Shown: positions 9,972-18,597, counted from the stretch's first letter. The stretch is DNA of 64,000 nt from Siphonobacter sp. SORGH_AS_0500 (GCF_002838835.1 NZ_NHPP01000004.1:281376-345375), one strand, 5' to 3'. The notes: generated by a model from the sequence alone, not told the origin. Numbers and translations are program-made.

Positions 9972-10946
9972 TTACTTAACCTGTTTACGGCGTTCTTTGA
10001 TGTCCCGCCAGTTGGTTAAAATAATGTCATTCTGTTCGATGTATTTTCTTAATTCGGGATCAAGCATCGCTAATAGATCGCCCTTGCGGGTAGGGCCTGA
10101 GTCCGAAATGATTGAAAACTGAGGCGTAGGGTCTGTGCAATGCACAATGATCATCGTTAGTCCGGGCTTACATTCTTGTAATAACGCAAGAAACTTCTGA
10201 GTTTTATAAGCTCGTAAATTCTGATCAGTAAGGGGTTGTCCAGCGGGAGACTTCCAGCTATAGGTTTCGGTAAAAAGATCATCCAGCACGGGTAAACGGG
10301 CCGCCCAAAGTTTTTCTCCAATCATTTTAGTCGCTTTCACATCAATCGGGCTTTCCTTTTGAATCAAGGTATTATGACCACCCGGAAACATCACGGGAAT
10401 CTTCTCTTCGATCCCTACTTTAACGTAGCGTTCTATAAACTTAGGCTGGAAAAGCGTGCCCATGTGTGAATCAATATGTGAAGGTTCTAGCCCAAACTGA
10501 CGAAATTGGGCAATCTGAGCTCTAATCTCACTTTCCACTTCGTCGGGCGAGGCATGGGAGACAACCTCCGCAACGCCTCGCCAGTAGTAACCCTGTGGAT
10601 CATAAAGACCAGGAGTTTTTTCCCTACCAGTTAAGGGCTGCCAGCGATAATCTTTCCATTCGGAGGTTAAAGTGAGATGAACACCTAAATCCCAGGTTGG
10701 GTTTTGTTGAGCGAGGTTCATGAAATGAGGTACCCAGGGACAGGGCATCATCACACTCGTCGAGGTCGCCACGCCACTACTCAGGGCTTTGCGGGTGCCT
10801 TCGTTAGAGTCATAACTCATTCCGGCGTCGTCAACGTGAAAAATGATGACTTTCTTCCCCTTTGGAAATCCCAGCTTTTCGGCGTACGTCTGAGCGGAAA
10901 CCACTTGGGTTAACGCAAGGCAAAAAATCGTGAGGATTAATTTCAT
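9972..10946 (-). CDS. Exported ChbG/HpnK (YdjC-like) family carbohydrate deacetylase
   Basis: ATG 10946 starts a signal peptide (MKLILTIFCLALTQVVSAQ), giving 324 residues; the frame extends ten codons further upstream without adding a better start. Family motifs are VIIFHVDDAGMSYDSN (metal-binding aspartates), WDLGVHLTLTSEW, PSHIDSHMG (metal-binding histidines) and MIIVHCTDP. The family removes acetyl groups from sugars such as chitooligosaccharides or hopanoid glycans. Export suggests an extracellular or periplasmic glycan substrate, which is inference. Confidence 0.85.
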   Translation of the reverse strand: MKLILTIFCLALTQVVSAQTYAEKLGFPKGKKVIIFHVDDAGMSYDSNEGTRKALSSGVATSTSVMMPCPWVPHFMNLAQQNPTWDLGVHLTLTSEWKDYRWQPLTGREKTPGLYDPQGYYWRGVAEVVSHASPDEVESEIRAQIAQFRQFGLEPSHIDSHMGTLFQPKFIERYVKVGIEEKIPVMFPGGHNTLIQKESPIDVKATKMIGEKLWAARLPVLDDLFTETYSWKSPAGQPLTDQNLRAYKTQKFLALLQECKPGLTMIIVHCTDPTPQFSIISDSGPTRKGDLLAMLDPELRKYIEQNDIILTNWRDIKERRKQVK

Positions 10947-10974
10947 GCTAGTAAAGTAGTAAAAGAGGGAATGC

Positions 10975-11009
10975 AAAAAAGCCAGTACCTTAAAGATACT
11001 GGCTTTTAA
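10975..11009 (-). terminator. Terminator of murA
   Basis: AAAAAAGCCAGTACCTT / AAGATACTGGCTTTTA hairpin. The T run is on the minus strand and it lies 23 bases beyond the murA stop. Confidence 0.85.
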
Positions 11010-11031
11010 AATAAGGGAGATTATCTAACGG

Positions 11032-12339
11032 TTACAAACGAACAATTTCGGCTCCAATGGCATTGAGGCGGGTGTCAATGTTTTGGTACCCACGGTCAAT
11101 CTGCTCGATGTTATCAATGATGGAAACGCCGTTGGCCGACATGGCAGCAATGAGCAAGGAAACGCCCGCACGAATGTCAGGAGAAGTCATGCGAATGCCG
11201 CGTAACTGCAACTGGCGATTCAGCCCGACTACCGTGGCCCGGTGCGGATCGCAAAGGATGATTTGGGCACCCATTTCGATGAGTTTATCAACGAAGAACA
11301 GGCGGCTTTCGAACATCTTCTGATGAATCAGTACCGTTCCTTTAGCCTGAATGGCCGTTACTAGCACGATACTCAGCAAGTCAGGCGTAAAGCCGGGCCA
11401 GGGAGCATCTGCTACAGTTAGCATTGAGCCGTCAATGAAAGTTTCCAACTCGTAATGATCCTGTGCGGGAACGAAAATGTCATCACCCCGGAATTCCAGT
11501 TTAATACCTAATTTCTGGAAAACGCTTGGGATAACACCCAGATCAGGAATGGAGCAGTTTTTGATGGTGATCTCAGACTGCGTCATGGCGGCTAAGCCAA
11601 TGAATGAACCGATTTCGATCATGTCAGGTAACATGGTATGATCGGTCCCTTTCAGTTCGCTGACGCCATCAATTGTAAGTAAGTTAGAGCCGATACCGCT
11701 GATGCTGGCACCCATCCGAACCAGCATTTTGCAAAGTTGCTGGAGGTAAGGTTCGCAGGCGGCGTTGTAAATGGTGGTTGTCCCTTCCGCTAAAACCGCG
11801 GCCATTAATACGTTAGCCGTTCCGGTTACGGACGCTTCATCAAGAAGCATATAGGTGCCTTTCAGATTGGAAGCATCTACTTTATAAAAACCACCATCTT
11901 GAGGATCAAAGTCAAAACGGGCCCCGAGGCGTTCAAAACCCAGGAAGTGAGTGTCCAGACGACGGCGACCAATTTTGTCACCACCGGGGCGGGGAATCCG
12001 GCCTTTTTTGAAGCGGGCTAACAGGGGGCCCAGCGTCATTACTGACCCACGTAAAGAGGCTGCTTTATGCTTGTAGGCTTCCGTTTCGAGGTAACCCATG
12101 TTAATGTCATCCGCCTGAAAACGAACGGAAGATTCACTCAGCCAGGTTACTTTTACACCCATTTCCCCCAATAAATCAATCAGGGCAATGACATCACGGA
12201 TGCCGGGGATGTTATGAATCGTAACGGGTTCTTTCGTTAAAAGTACCGCACAGATAATTTGAAGTGCTTCGTTTTTAGCACCTTGAGGGACAATTTCGCC
12301 CTTCAGTTTTCTTCCTCCTGTTACTTTGAATGAAGCCAT
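11032..12339 (-). CDS. murA: UDP-N-acetylglucosamine 1-carboxyvinyltransferase
   Basis: ATG 12339 gives a 435-residue protein beginning MASFKVTGGRKLKGEIVPQG, the normal MurA N-terminus (the open frame starts 16 codons earlier). It transfers enolpyruvate from PEP to UDP-GlcNAc, the first committed step of peptidoglycan synthesis, in the cytoplasm. Visible motifs include GAKNEAL and LPDMIEIGSF with the conserved catalytic aspartate. The active-site loop reads IPRPGGDKIG, with Asp at about residue 121 where many MurA enzymes carry the fosfomycin-reactive Cys115. Upstream and on the same strand is the DUF4290 gene, 82 bases away. Confidence 0.95.
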   Translation of the reverse strand: MASFKVTGGRKLKGEIVPQGAKNEALQIICAVLLTKEPVTIHNIPGIRDVIALIDLLGEMGVKVTWLSESSVRFQADDINMGYLETEAYKHKAASLRGSVMTLGPLLARFKKGRIPRPGGDKIGRRRLDTHFLGFERLGARFDFDPQDGGFYKVDASNLKGTYMLLDEASVTGTANVLMAAVLAEGTTTIYNAACEPYLQQLCKMLVRMGASISGIGSNLLTIDGVSELKGTDHTMLPDMIEIGSFIGLAAMTQSEITIKNCSIPDLGVIPSVFQKLGIKLEFRGDDIFVPAQDHYELETFIDGSMLTVADAPWPGFTPDLLSIVLVTAIQAKGTVLIHQKMFESRLFFVDKLIEMGAQIILCDPHRATVVGLNRQLQLRGIRMTSPDIRAGVSLLIAAMSANGVSIIDNIEQIDRGYQNIDTRLNAIGAEIVRL

Positions 12340-12421
12340 CTTTACAGTGAATAATGTATAGAAAAACGAGATCAGGCGGAAAGCCACGTACGGCTCTTGC
12401 TGATTCCTTAAAACCTATAAA

Positions 12422-13156
12422 TTATTTTTTTCGGTTGTTACGATTGAAATGATTATTCGGATTATTCCGATTGTTATTATTGTTGTTGTTCCGACGCTGG
12501 AAATTATTCGGTTGACCCCCACGTTCGCTGCGATCATTACGATCATTGTTCCGATAGTTATTGTTCGGACGGCTATGCGTGTGCGAATGGTGATGACCAC
12601 TGCTGCCACCTGCATTGCTGGAATAACGGTCCCGGGGAGCAATGTCTAAATACCCTTCATTACGGATACGGTCAATTTCCGTATTCAGGCCGCCTTTCGA
12701 AATAATTTTCAGGTGCTCTAAAACGGTCGAATCATCGGCGTTATCCTTATTCCAGGCGGTGTAAAAGCTCTTCATCATCTTGGCAATGTAACTGGCGAAA
12801 GCCCATCGCTCGTACTCGTTAGTTAATGAAATCGCTTTTTCCACCATAACTTCCAGATTTCGACCGTAGTGACGAAACTGTAGATGATGGGTATTGTAAG
12901 GAACAGGATTAGGTTTTTTCCCAATGGCCTCTGGCGATGGAGGAGGGAATGGGCTGTCCACATCGAGGCGGAACCGCGACATAATGTATAAATCATCCCA
13001 AAGCTTATTAGTATAATCCTGACCCTCCTTCATGGATGGGTGGATTTGTCGCATCAGCTCAATCAGTACGTAGGCCTGCTTCGTGCGTTTCTCGCGGTCT
13101 GAAATCGTAACGAGATAATCCACGAGTTTTTGGATATTACTTCCGTATTCTTTCAA
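12422..13156 (-). CDS. DUF4290 family protein with Asn/Arg-rich tail
   Basis: A 244-residue cytoplasmic protein. Residues 1-165 form a compact conserved helical domain (MKEYGSNIQKLVDYLVTISD, MRQIHPSMKEG, LWDDLYIMSRF, ASYIAKMMKSFYTAWN) that I recognise as DUF4290, a Bacteroidota family of unknown function typically encoded next to murA. Residues about 180-244 are low-complexity and rich in Asn, Arg, His and Gly (for example QRRNNNNNNNRNNPNN), probably disordered and basic. That composition would suit RNA or polyanion binding, but this is inference. Confidence 0.85.
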   Translation of the reverse strand: MKEYGSNIQKLVDYLVTISDREKRTKQAYVLIELMRQIHPSMKEGQDYTNKLWDDLYIMSRFRLDVDSPFPPPSPEAIGKKPNPVPYNTHHLQFRHYGRNLEVMVEKAISLTNEYERWAFASYIAKMMKSFYTAWNKDNADDSTVLEHLKIISKGGLNTEIDRIRNEGYLDIAPRDRYSSNAGGSSGHHHSHTHSRPNNNYRNNDRNDRSERGGQPNNFQRRNNNNNNNRNNPNNHFNRNNRKK

Positions 13157-13277
13157 TCGAATGTATTTGTTTTCAGTGGACGAGATTGTGGATTGTTGGT
13201 CACATAAGGATAAGCCCTGACAAAGCGTCCGGCGTAACCGGGAGAAGATATAAACCCATCATACTCGTGAAGTTTTG

Positions 13278-13308
13278 CAAATGTATAAAGAAGCCCCTAA
13301 GTTCCAAA
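13278..13308 (-). promoter_or_regulatory. Bacteroidota-type promoter (TTTG-N19-TACATTTG) for DUF4290-murA
   Basis: On the minus strand TTTG (13308-13305) is separated by exactly 19 bases from TACATTTG (13285-13278), matching the primary sigma factor consensus of Bacteroidota (TTTG, 19-21 bases, TAnnTTTG). It lies about 120 bases upstream of the DUF4290 start, in the right orientation to drive DUF4290 and murA. Confidence 0.65.
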
Positions 13309-13623
13309 CGGTAATAGCTTCCAGAAATAGAAAATTATTGATAAAATCCGTAAAATAATGGATTAAAATCGACTAGACTGGTCTCATCGCTAGAAGACTA
13401 AAATGTAATACCAGCCATTTGCTTATTACTCACTTAGAAACCTCCAGCTGTATAAAGTTTAACGACTTTTGTACGGCTTTCTGTATGTCTTAAACGTTTC
13501 ATCGTTTGTGATTTAAGCAATCTGGAAATCCCTAGCGTTTAGTGACAAGGTTAGTAATCCTCATGCTTATCCGTGATCCTCAATAAGGTTTCCTACCTGC
13601 CGTTATTTTCCAAAGCCCTTCTA

Positions 13624-13732
13624 GCTGTCGCTCAGCTCTGTCCGAGATTAGCAAGCCTGTTTTTGTTGAGGAAAGATGTTGGCTGACCAGTTACTGGTTC
13701 GCATCCTACTGGCCAAAGGCGAGTGACTGCAA
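13624..13732. repeat. Dispersed repeat family A, copy 1
   Basis: Begins GTCGCTCAGCTCTGTCCGAG, continues TTAGCAAGCCTGTTTTTGTT and TACTGGTTCGCATCCTACTG, and ends GGCGAGTGACTGC. The middle matches copy 2 at 14151, and the ends are imperfect inverted repeats of each other. Confidence 0.7.
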
Positions 13733-13775
13733 GAAAATGCTAGTAAGGAATCTCCCTCCATAGGTAACCTAACTC

Positions 13776-13826
13776 CTCGAGCTGTCATCTCGAACGGAGG
13801 AAGAGACCTTATGTAGGAATGGGGCA
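13776..13826 (+). repeat. Dispersed repeat family B, copy 1
   Basis: CTGTCATCTCGAACGGAGG followed by AAGAGACCTTATGTAGGAAT. Matching units are at 14340 and 31372 in this orientation, and at 13907, 14060 and 14425 inverted. Confidence 0.65.
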
Positions 13827-13906
13827 GTGTTAAGGTTAGTATAAATTACCTCGCAATTGCTTTACTACAGCCGAGCAACTGCGGGATTAACTTCCAGTCA
13901 GAAAGT

Positions 13907-13960
13907 GTTGCTAAATCCTAAATAGGGTCCTTCGCTTCGCTCTGGATGACAGGAGAAGAG
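13907..13960 (-). repeat. Dispersed repeat family B, inverted copy
   Basis: AAATCCTAAATAGGGTCCTT then CGCTTCGCTCTGGATGACAG, an approximate reverse complement of the unit at 13776. Confidence 0.6.
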
Positions 13961-14059
13961 ACAACCCCAACTACTTCAGCCCAACCGATGCCAGCTTTTC
14001 CGCTGGCATCATTCGTCTAACGCTTCATATCCACCCCCGCACGCAGTCGCTCGGCTAGA

Positions 14060-14116
14060 AAGTGTTACTCAATCCTAAGTAAGGTCCTTCGTTTCGCTCT
14101 GGATGACAGCAGGGAG
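14060..14116 (-). repeat. Dispersed repeat family B, inverted copy
   Basis: AATCCTAAGTAAGGTCCTTC then GTTTCGCTCTGGATGACAGC, nearly identical to the unit at 13907. Confidence 0.6.
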
Positions 14117-14150
14117 CTTTTTCGCTGTTATCCCTCGTTAGGGAATTTCT

Positions 14151-14325
14151 TCGCAGTCGCTCGGTTCTGGCCGAGTGACGCTATGGTTTGGCAGGCCTCT
14201 GGTCGGTGTTAGCAAGCCTGTTTTGGTTGGGGAAACATTGTTGGCGGATCTCCTACTGGTTCGCAGTCTACCGGCCAGAGACCTAGAGCTAGGTAGTCAC
14301 TCGGCTAGAGCCGAGCGACTGCGGG
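14151..14325. repeat. Dispersed repeat family A, copy 2 (longest, with terminal inverted repeats)
   Basis: Starts CGCAGTCGCTCGGTTCTGG and ends CTAGAGCCGAGCGACTGCGG, which are inverted repeats. The core TTAGCAAGCCTGTTTTGGTT and CTGGTTCGCAGTCTACCGGC matches copy 1. The structure is that of a small palindrome-ended, non-coding mobile or REP-like unit. Confidence 0.75.
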
Positions 14326-14339
14326 AGTTAATCTAAATC

Positions 14340-14466
14340 CTTCAACTGTTATCTCGAAATCAGGGAGAGACCTTGCTTAGGATTGCGGGTAGCTTGACGG
14401 GAACCAAGTTAATGGGTTCGAAAAGATAATAACGTCCTTCGCTTCACTCTAGATGATAATATGGAG
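14340..14466. repeat. Dispersed repeat family B, one direct and one inverted unit
   Basis: Direct unit 14340-14402 (CTGTTATCTCGAAATCAGGG then AGAGACCTTGCTTAGGATTG) and a decayed inverted unit 14425-14466 (ACGTCCTTCGCTTCACTCTA). Confidence 0.55.
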
Positions 14467-14659
14467 TATAAGCTCTTCCTGCAACGGACCTCTTGAACCA
14501 AGAGAAGCAAACTCACCTTGCAATCACAAAAAAACTGCTAGTTAACCACCTGACAACCAAATAATCAGATGATCCTCTTTTAAAGCCACTTATCCAGTTT
14601 CACCGAGGCAGTTCTAAATAGGTTAGTATTATTGTAATATCATTTTAATATCAACTACT

Positions 14660-15508
14660 ATGAGAGACAAAATCGTTCATCCTCCTTCAGGTTATTTAAT
14701 GCTGGCGTTGACTTTGCTGGCTTTTCCGGTCGGGATTGGGTTATTCTTTTACTCGCCGATTGTGGCGGTTGTAGTCCTTTTGGCCGCCCTCATTGCTTCG
14801 TTTGGCTTTTTCATTGTAAACCCCAACGAAGCTAAAATTCTGGTGTTATTTGGAAATTACGCGGGTACAGTTAAAGATTCCGGTTTTAAATGGTCGAATC
14901 CGTTTTACATGAAATCAACGATTTCACTGCGGGCTCGAAATCTGGAAGGGGATAAAATCAAGGTCAACGATTCACTCGGTAACCCAATCGTGATTGGTGC
15001 GGTGGTCGTTTGGCAGGTGAATGATACCGCCCAGGCTAAATTTGAGGTAGATAATTACGTTCAGTACGTGAAACTTCAGAGTGATGCCGCCCTGCGTCAC
15101 ATGGCGGGTACCTACGCTTATGATCATTTTGACGATGATCAGCAGGAAATAACGCTCCGTTCGGGGGGAGATTTGATTAATGAAAAGCTTGAAAGTGAAT
15201 TAAGTGAACGTCTGGCTCGGGCTGGGGTAACCATTCTTGAAGCCCGGATTACGCACTTAGCTTACGCGGAAGAAATTGCACACGCCATGTTGCAGCGTCA
15301 GCAGGCAACGGCCATGGTTGCCGCCCGAACTAAAATTGTAGAAGGAGCGGTAGGTATGGTAGACCTGGCTTTAAAACGATTGACCGAGAACGCCATAGTT
15401 GAGCTGGATGAGGAGAAAAAAGCCGCTATGGTGAGTAACCTCTTAGTGGTACTTTGTTCGGACAAAGCGGCTAACCCCGTAGTCAATACGGGCACTTTAT
15501 ATCATTAA
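14660..15508 (+). CDS. SPFH domain-containing membrane protein
   Basis: A 282-residue protein with two adjacent N-terminal membrane segments (about residues 13-55; LALTLLAFPVGIGLFFYS and VVVLLAALIASFGFFIV). A prohibitin/stomatin-type SPFH domain follows (NPNEAKILVLFGNYAGT ... VVVWQVNDTAQAKFEV ... ARAGVTILEARITHLAYAEE) and then a helical region (HAMLQRQQATAMVAARTKI). SPFH proteins form oligomeric membrane scaffolds. The next gene, 67 bases downstream, is a small ribbon-helix-helix protein; this pairing recurs in bacteria, but its purpose is not something I can state. Confidence 0.85.
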   Translation: MRDKIVHPPSGYLMLALTLLAFPVGIGLFFYSPIVAVVVLLAALIASFGFFIVNPNEAKILVLFGNYAGTVKDSGFKWSNPFYMKSTISLRARNLEGDKIKVNDSLGNPIVIGAVVVWQVNDTAQAKFEVDNYVQYVKLQSDAALRHMAGTYAYDHFDDDQQEITLRSGGDLINEKLESELSERLARAGVTILEARITHLAYAEEIAHAMLQRQQATAMVAARTKIVEGAVGMVDLALKRLTENAIVELDEEKKAAMVSNLLVVLCSDKAANPVVNTGTLYH

Positions 15509-15575
15509 CAGATCGATGGACAGGAATAGATTGAAGGGAGTATAGAAACTCTTGTTAAAGGTCCAATTACAAGTT

Positions 15576-15749
15576 ATGGCGAAAGAGAAAGAAGCAAAAA
15601 AAGCCTTTGTTTTACGAATGGCTCCTGAACAACTGGAAGCTTTGCAAAAATGGGCAGATGATGAATTCCGTAGTTTGAATGGACAAATTGAATTTCTATT
15701 ACATGAAGCATTAAAAAGTAAAAATCGCCTCCCCAAAGAGCGTTCCTAA
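15576..15749 (+). CDS. Arc-like ribbon-helix-helix protein
   Basis: A 57-residue protein starting at ATG 15576 (MAKEKEAKKAFVLRMAPEQL). The pattern AFVLRMAPEQLEALQKWAD then SLNGQIEFLLHEAL is a beta-strand followed by two helices, as in Arc/MetJ-type DNA-binding dimers and the Arc-type proteins annotated beside SPFH genes. The charged C-terminus ends LPKERS. It is probably cotranscribed with the SPFH gene and has a strong terminator 15 bases after the stop. It may autoregulate the pair, which is inference. Confidence 0.75.
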   Translation: MAKEKEAKKAFVLRMAPEQLEALQKWADDEFRSLNGQIEFLLHEALKSKNRLPKERS

Positions 15750-15763
15750 GGAGTATCAGTCAT

Positions 15764-15800
15764 AAAAAAGGACAGATACGCTTCGTGTCTGTCCTTTTTT
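15764..15800. terminator. Bidirectional terminator between the RHH gene and the M1 peptidase
   Basis: AAAAAAGGACAGATACG / CGTGTCTGTCCTTTTTT: a near-perfect hairpin with A and T tracts on both sides, between convergent genes. Confidence 0.92.
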
Positions 15801-15821
15801 ATGACTTCTAGAATTAAACTA

Positions 15822-17459
15822 CTAACTCTTGGTAATATTTTTGCTGTTAACGTAGTAATTAATATCTACAGTAACGGTAGAGTTGGGCTTGATTTTATTT
15901 AATTTTTGCCACTGATCCGTTGGCTTTAAAACTATTTCTTGATCGTCAATTTTGACTTTAACGGGCATGTCAAATTTAGATACACAGTTTTCCCAGCGAT
16001 AAACGAGTTCATTATTTTTAAACTCATAGGTAAATACTGGGATACGAATGTCATGTAAATATTGTTCGAAAACTTTAGCAAGCTTTAAGTTTAAAGATTG
16101 ACTTATGAAATTTTCAACCTGCGTTCCGGTGACTGTTTTATGGTAGAAAGTTTTATTGATACCTAATAACATCTGGTGCCAGCGTTCGTCATTACTAACA
16201 ATCTGACGGATCATGTGAAGCAGGTTTCCACCTTTGTAATACATATCTCCTGATCCTGAATAGTTAAGATTATGTATACCAACCACAGGCCGATCATTCT
16301 TAATCAGTTTTCGACACCCAATTACATATGCTGCTCCCGCTTCTTTTCCGAAGTAATACTCTGTAAATAAAGACTCAGAGTAGTTCGTAAAACTTTCGTG
16401 AATCCACATATCGGCCACGTCATAATTGGTAATGCTATTAGCAAACCATTCATGGCCGGATTCATGAACAATGATAAAATCCCACTTTAAACCCCAGCCA
16501 GTAGTCGATAAATCCCGGCCTAAATACCCATTTCTGAAGCCATTGCCGTAAGTAACAGAACTCTGGTGTTCCATGCCCAGGTAGGGCACTTCTACGAGTT
16601 TATATCCGTCTTCGTAAAAAGGATAGGGACCAAACCAGTATTCAAAAGCTTTCAGCATCATCGGAACCTGTTGAAACTGTTTTTTCGCAAGCTCCAGGTG
16701 TTCCGGTAATACGTAATAATTCAACGCCAGTGGCCCTTTTAATCCTTGGTACGTTTCCGACCAATGCGTATAATTGGCAATATTTAAATTAACGCCGTAG
16801 TTGTTAATGGGATTAACTACTTTCCATTGAAAAGTCCGGGTTCCGTCGGTGTTTTCGGTAGTTTTTATTAACCGGCCATTGGATACATCCATCAACGGCT
16901 GCGGAACCGTCACGGTTATATTCATGCTGTCCGGCTCGTCGTAAGGATGGTCTTTATTCGGCCACCAGGAACTAGCTCCCAGACCCTGACAGGCCGTTGC
17001 AATGTAGGGCTGTCCGGCTTTATCCTTAGAAAAAACAAAACCCCCATCCCAGGGAGCCCGCCGGGCTACGTGGGGTTTACCTTCGTAATAAACCGTTAAT
17101 GATTCCTGGTGATTGGGAACCTGCGATTTCTGAAGCTGAACAAAGTACGCATCGCCATCCTGAGTATAGGTAAGTGACCGACCATCCTGTTCGATTCGAT
17201 TGATTTGCATGGGTCTTTGTAAATCAATCTGTAAGACCTGAGCAGATTTTAGGACTTTGTAGTAAACCTGATTGCTGCCCTTAAGCGTACTGTCTTTAGG
17301 ATTAAAACGAACATTGAGATCATAAAAAGCCAGGTCCCACCAGGCCCTTTCGGGGGTTATGGTGCCGCGTAAAGTATCAAGCCTGGAGAATTCATACGTT
17401 TGAGCGAAGGTTGGAAAAACAATACCAATGGTAATAAAAATACTTAAATAGAATTTCAT
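15822..17459 (-). CDS. Exported M1-family zinc aminopeptidase (short form)
   Basis: A 545-residue protein with a signal peptide (MKFYLSIFITIGIVFPTFAQ). The M1 beta-sandwich is followed by the exopeptidase-like motif YLGMEHQSSVTYG and the zinc site IIVHESGHEWFAN (HExxH), with the third ligand in WIHESFTNYSE about 19 residues later. The length lacks the large C-terminal helical domain of ERAP-type enzymes and fits the shorter M1 proteins common in Bacteroidota. It probably degrades peptides in the periplasm or at the surface. Monocistronic by appearance. Confidence 0.88.
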   Translation of the reverse strand: MKFYLSIFITIGIVFPTFAQTYEFSRLDTLRGTITPERAWWDLAFYDLNVRFNPKDSTLKGSNQVYYKVLKSAQVLQIDLQRPMQINRIEQDGRSLTYTQDGDAYFVQLQKSQVPNHQESLTVYYEGKPHVARRAPWDGGFVFSKDKAGQPYIATACQGLGASSWWPNKDHPYDEPDSMNITVTVPQPLMDVSNGRLIKTTENTDGTRTFQWKVVNPINNYGVNLNIANYTHWSETYQGLKGPLALNYYVLPEHLELAKKQFQQVPMMLKAFEYWFGPYPFYEDGYKLVEVPYLGMEHQSSVTYGNGFRNGYLGRDLSTTGWGLKWDFIIVHESGHEWFANSITNYDVADMWIHESFTNYSESLFTEYYFGKEAGAAYVIGCRKLIKNDRPVVGIHNLNYSGSGDMYYKGGNLLHMIRQIVSNDERWHQMLLGINKTFYHKTVTGTQVENFISQSLNLKLAKVFEQYLHDIRIPVFTYEFKNNELVYRWENCVSKFDMPVKVKIDDQEIVLKPTDQWQKLNKIKPNSTVTVDINYYVNSKNITKS

Positions 17460-17630
17460 GGGTTATACATTCATTTGAGCAATGAGCTGCTGGGAAATTG
17501 TAGTGAATTTTTGGTAAGGGAAAGTAAAACTAACTAAATATATCTAAAAATGAGTATGTGAAATACCCATTTTTAGATAACGACGAGCCGTCCTGCGACA
17601 ACTAACCCTTGTTGGCTGATTTCTATACAT

Positions 17631-18257
17631 TTAATCAGCTAACTTTCGAACTTTAATATCTTTAAAATACACAACACTTTTGGGATCATGGCCTTGTAAA
17701 GCAAAGGTTCCAGAACTAATCAGGCGTTGCTTCATGTCAGTCGGACGCTCTGCATTAGCGGGTTCGGTGTAGTCTACCACAGTTTTATCATTAATCTTGA
17801 TAACCACGTGTTTGTCCTGCACGGTAATCTGTTCAGTATACCATTCATTATCTTTAACATAAACCTCTTTTACATCCTGAATATTGTAAAGGCTGCCGGT
17901 GCGTTTCCAGTCGGTATGAGAATTGTTTACCTGAACTTCATAACCCTTCGCTGGCCAGCCGTCTTCCTGATAGGCAGTATGAAAGTAAATCCCTGAATTA
18001 GAGCCTGGTGTAGTTTTAACTTTAGCCTGAAATTCAAAGTTTTTGAAAGGCTGTTCGGAGCCTTCGTAGAACAAGTGAGCCACGGGACCGGCTACCTTAA
18101 TGCAGCCATCTTCAACACTGAAGGTGTCGGCGTTTTTACCGACCTTCCAGCCCTTCAAGGTCTTGCCATCAAAAAGAGAAATCCACTGGTCTTTGGGAGG
18201 AATAAAACTCAAGGAGCAAGTGGTAAGAGCAATGAGTAATGCTACGTGTTTTTTCAT
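17631..18257 (-). CDS. Exported DUF1080 (3-keto-disaccharide hydrolase-like) protein
   Basis: A 208-residue protein with a signal peptide and the DUF1080 signatures WISLFDGKTLKGWKVG, FEFQAKVKTTPGSNSGIYFH, GYEVQVNNSH and IKINDKTVVDYTEP. The fold is a concanavalin-like jelly roll. Some members are now assigned to 3-keto-disaccharide hydrolysis in sugar catabolism, and many in Bacteroidota are of untested function. It stands alone between spacers. Confidence 0.85.
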   Translation of the reverse strand: MKKHVALLIALTTCSLSFIPPKDQWISLFDGKTLKGWKVGKNADTFSVEDGCIKVAGPVAHLFYEGSEQPFKNFEFQAKVKTTPGSNSGIYFHTAYQEDGWPAKGYEVQVNNSHTDWKRTGSLYNIQDVKEVYVKDNEWYTEQITVQDKHVVIKINDKTVVDYTEPANAERPTDMKQRLISSGTFALQGHDPKSVVYFKDIKVRKLAD

Positions 18258-18597
18258 CTTTCAATAAAAATGTAGAGGTTAATAAAAATTAGAAGAAGTA
18301 ATGACAAAGTAAATTTTAAACATAAATGATAAGAATGCTAATAGTTATTAGCAATAAAGAGTGATTTTGAATGTAAGATCGCTCCTAAATACCCTCATTC
18401 AAATTAACTTACGTTAAAAAGGTAGGTTAGGGAGTTGTTTGCTATGAAAAAAATAATCATGATTATTGAGCATCATTTTAGGATAATGAAGCATTGTTTT
18501 TTGATACTTAAAACAAGTTTAGAAATGCTATATTAAAAATAAAATAGGCTGGCATACATTATTTATAAGTTTACGGATAAAAAAATAGATATACTGT
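18258..18597. other. AT-rich intergenic region
   Basis: About 340 bases with no plausible coding frame, tRNA or strong hairpin. It separates two divergent genes and so should contain both promoters; I could not place them. Confidence 0.4.

Larger units (their letters stand above)
13310..14659. other. Gene-free stretch filled with degenerate dispersed repeats
   Basis: No convincing coding frame exists here. The stretch holds copies of two repeat families described separately: a 110-175-bp element with ends CAGTCGCTCGG / CCGAGCGACTGC, and a shorter element built around GAGAGACCTT or its reverse complement. Related copies recur at 31372 and 38445, so these are dispersed genomic repeats rather than a decayed local gene. 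It ends just before the SPFH gene, whose promoter must lie near 14600-14655. Confidence 0.7.

Noticed and set aside
12415..12649. Frames rich in Ile/Val/Thr on both strands around the DUF4290 tail
   Set aside because: Alternative readings of the Asn/Arg codon repeat, not independent genes.
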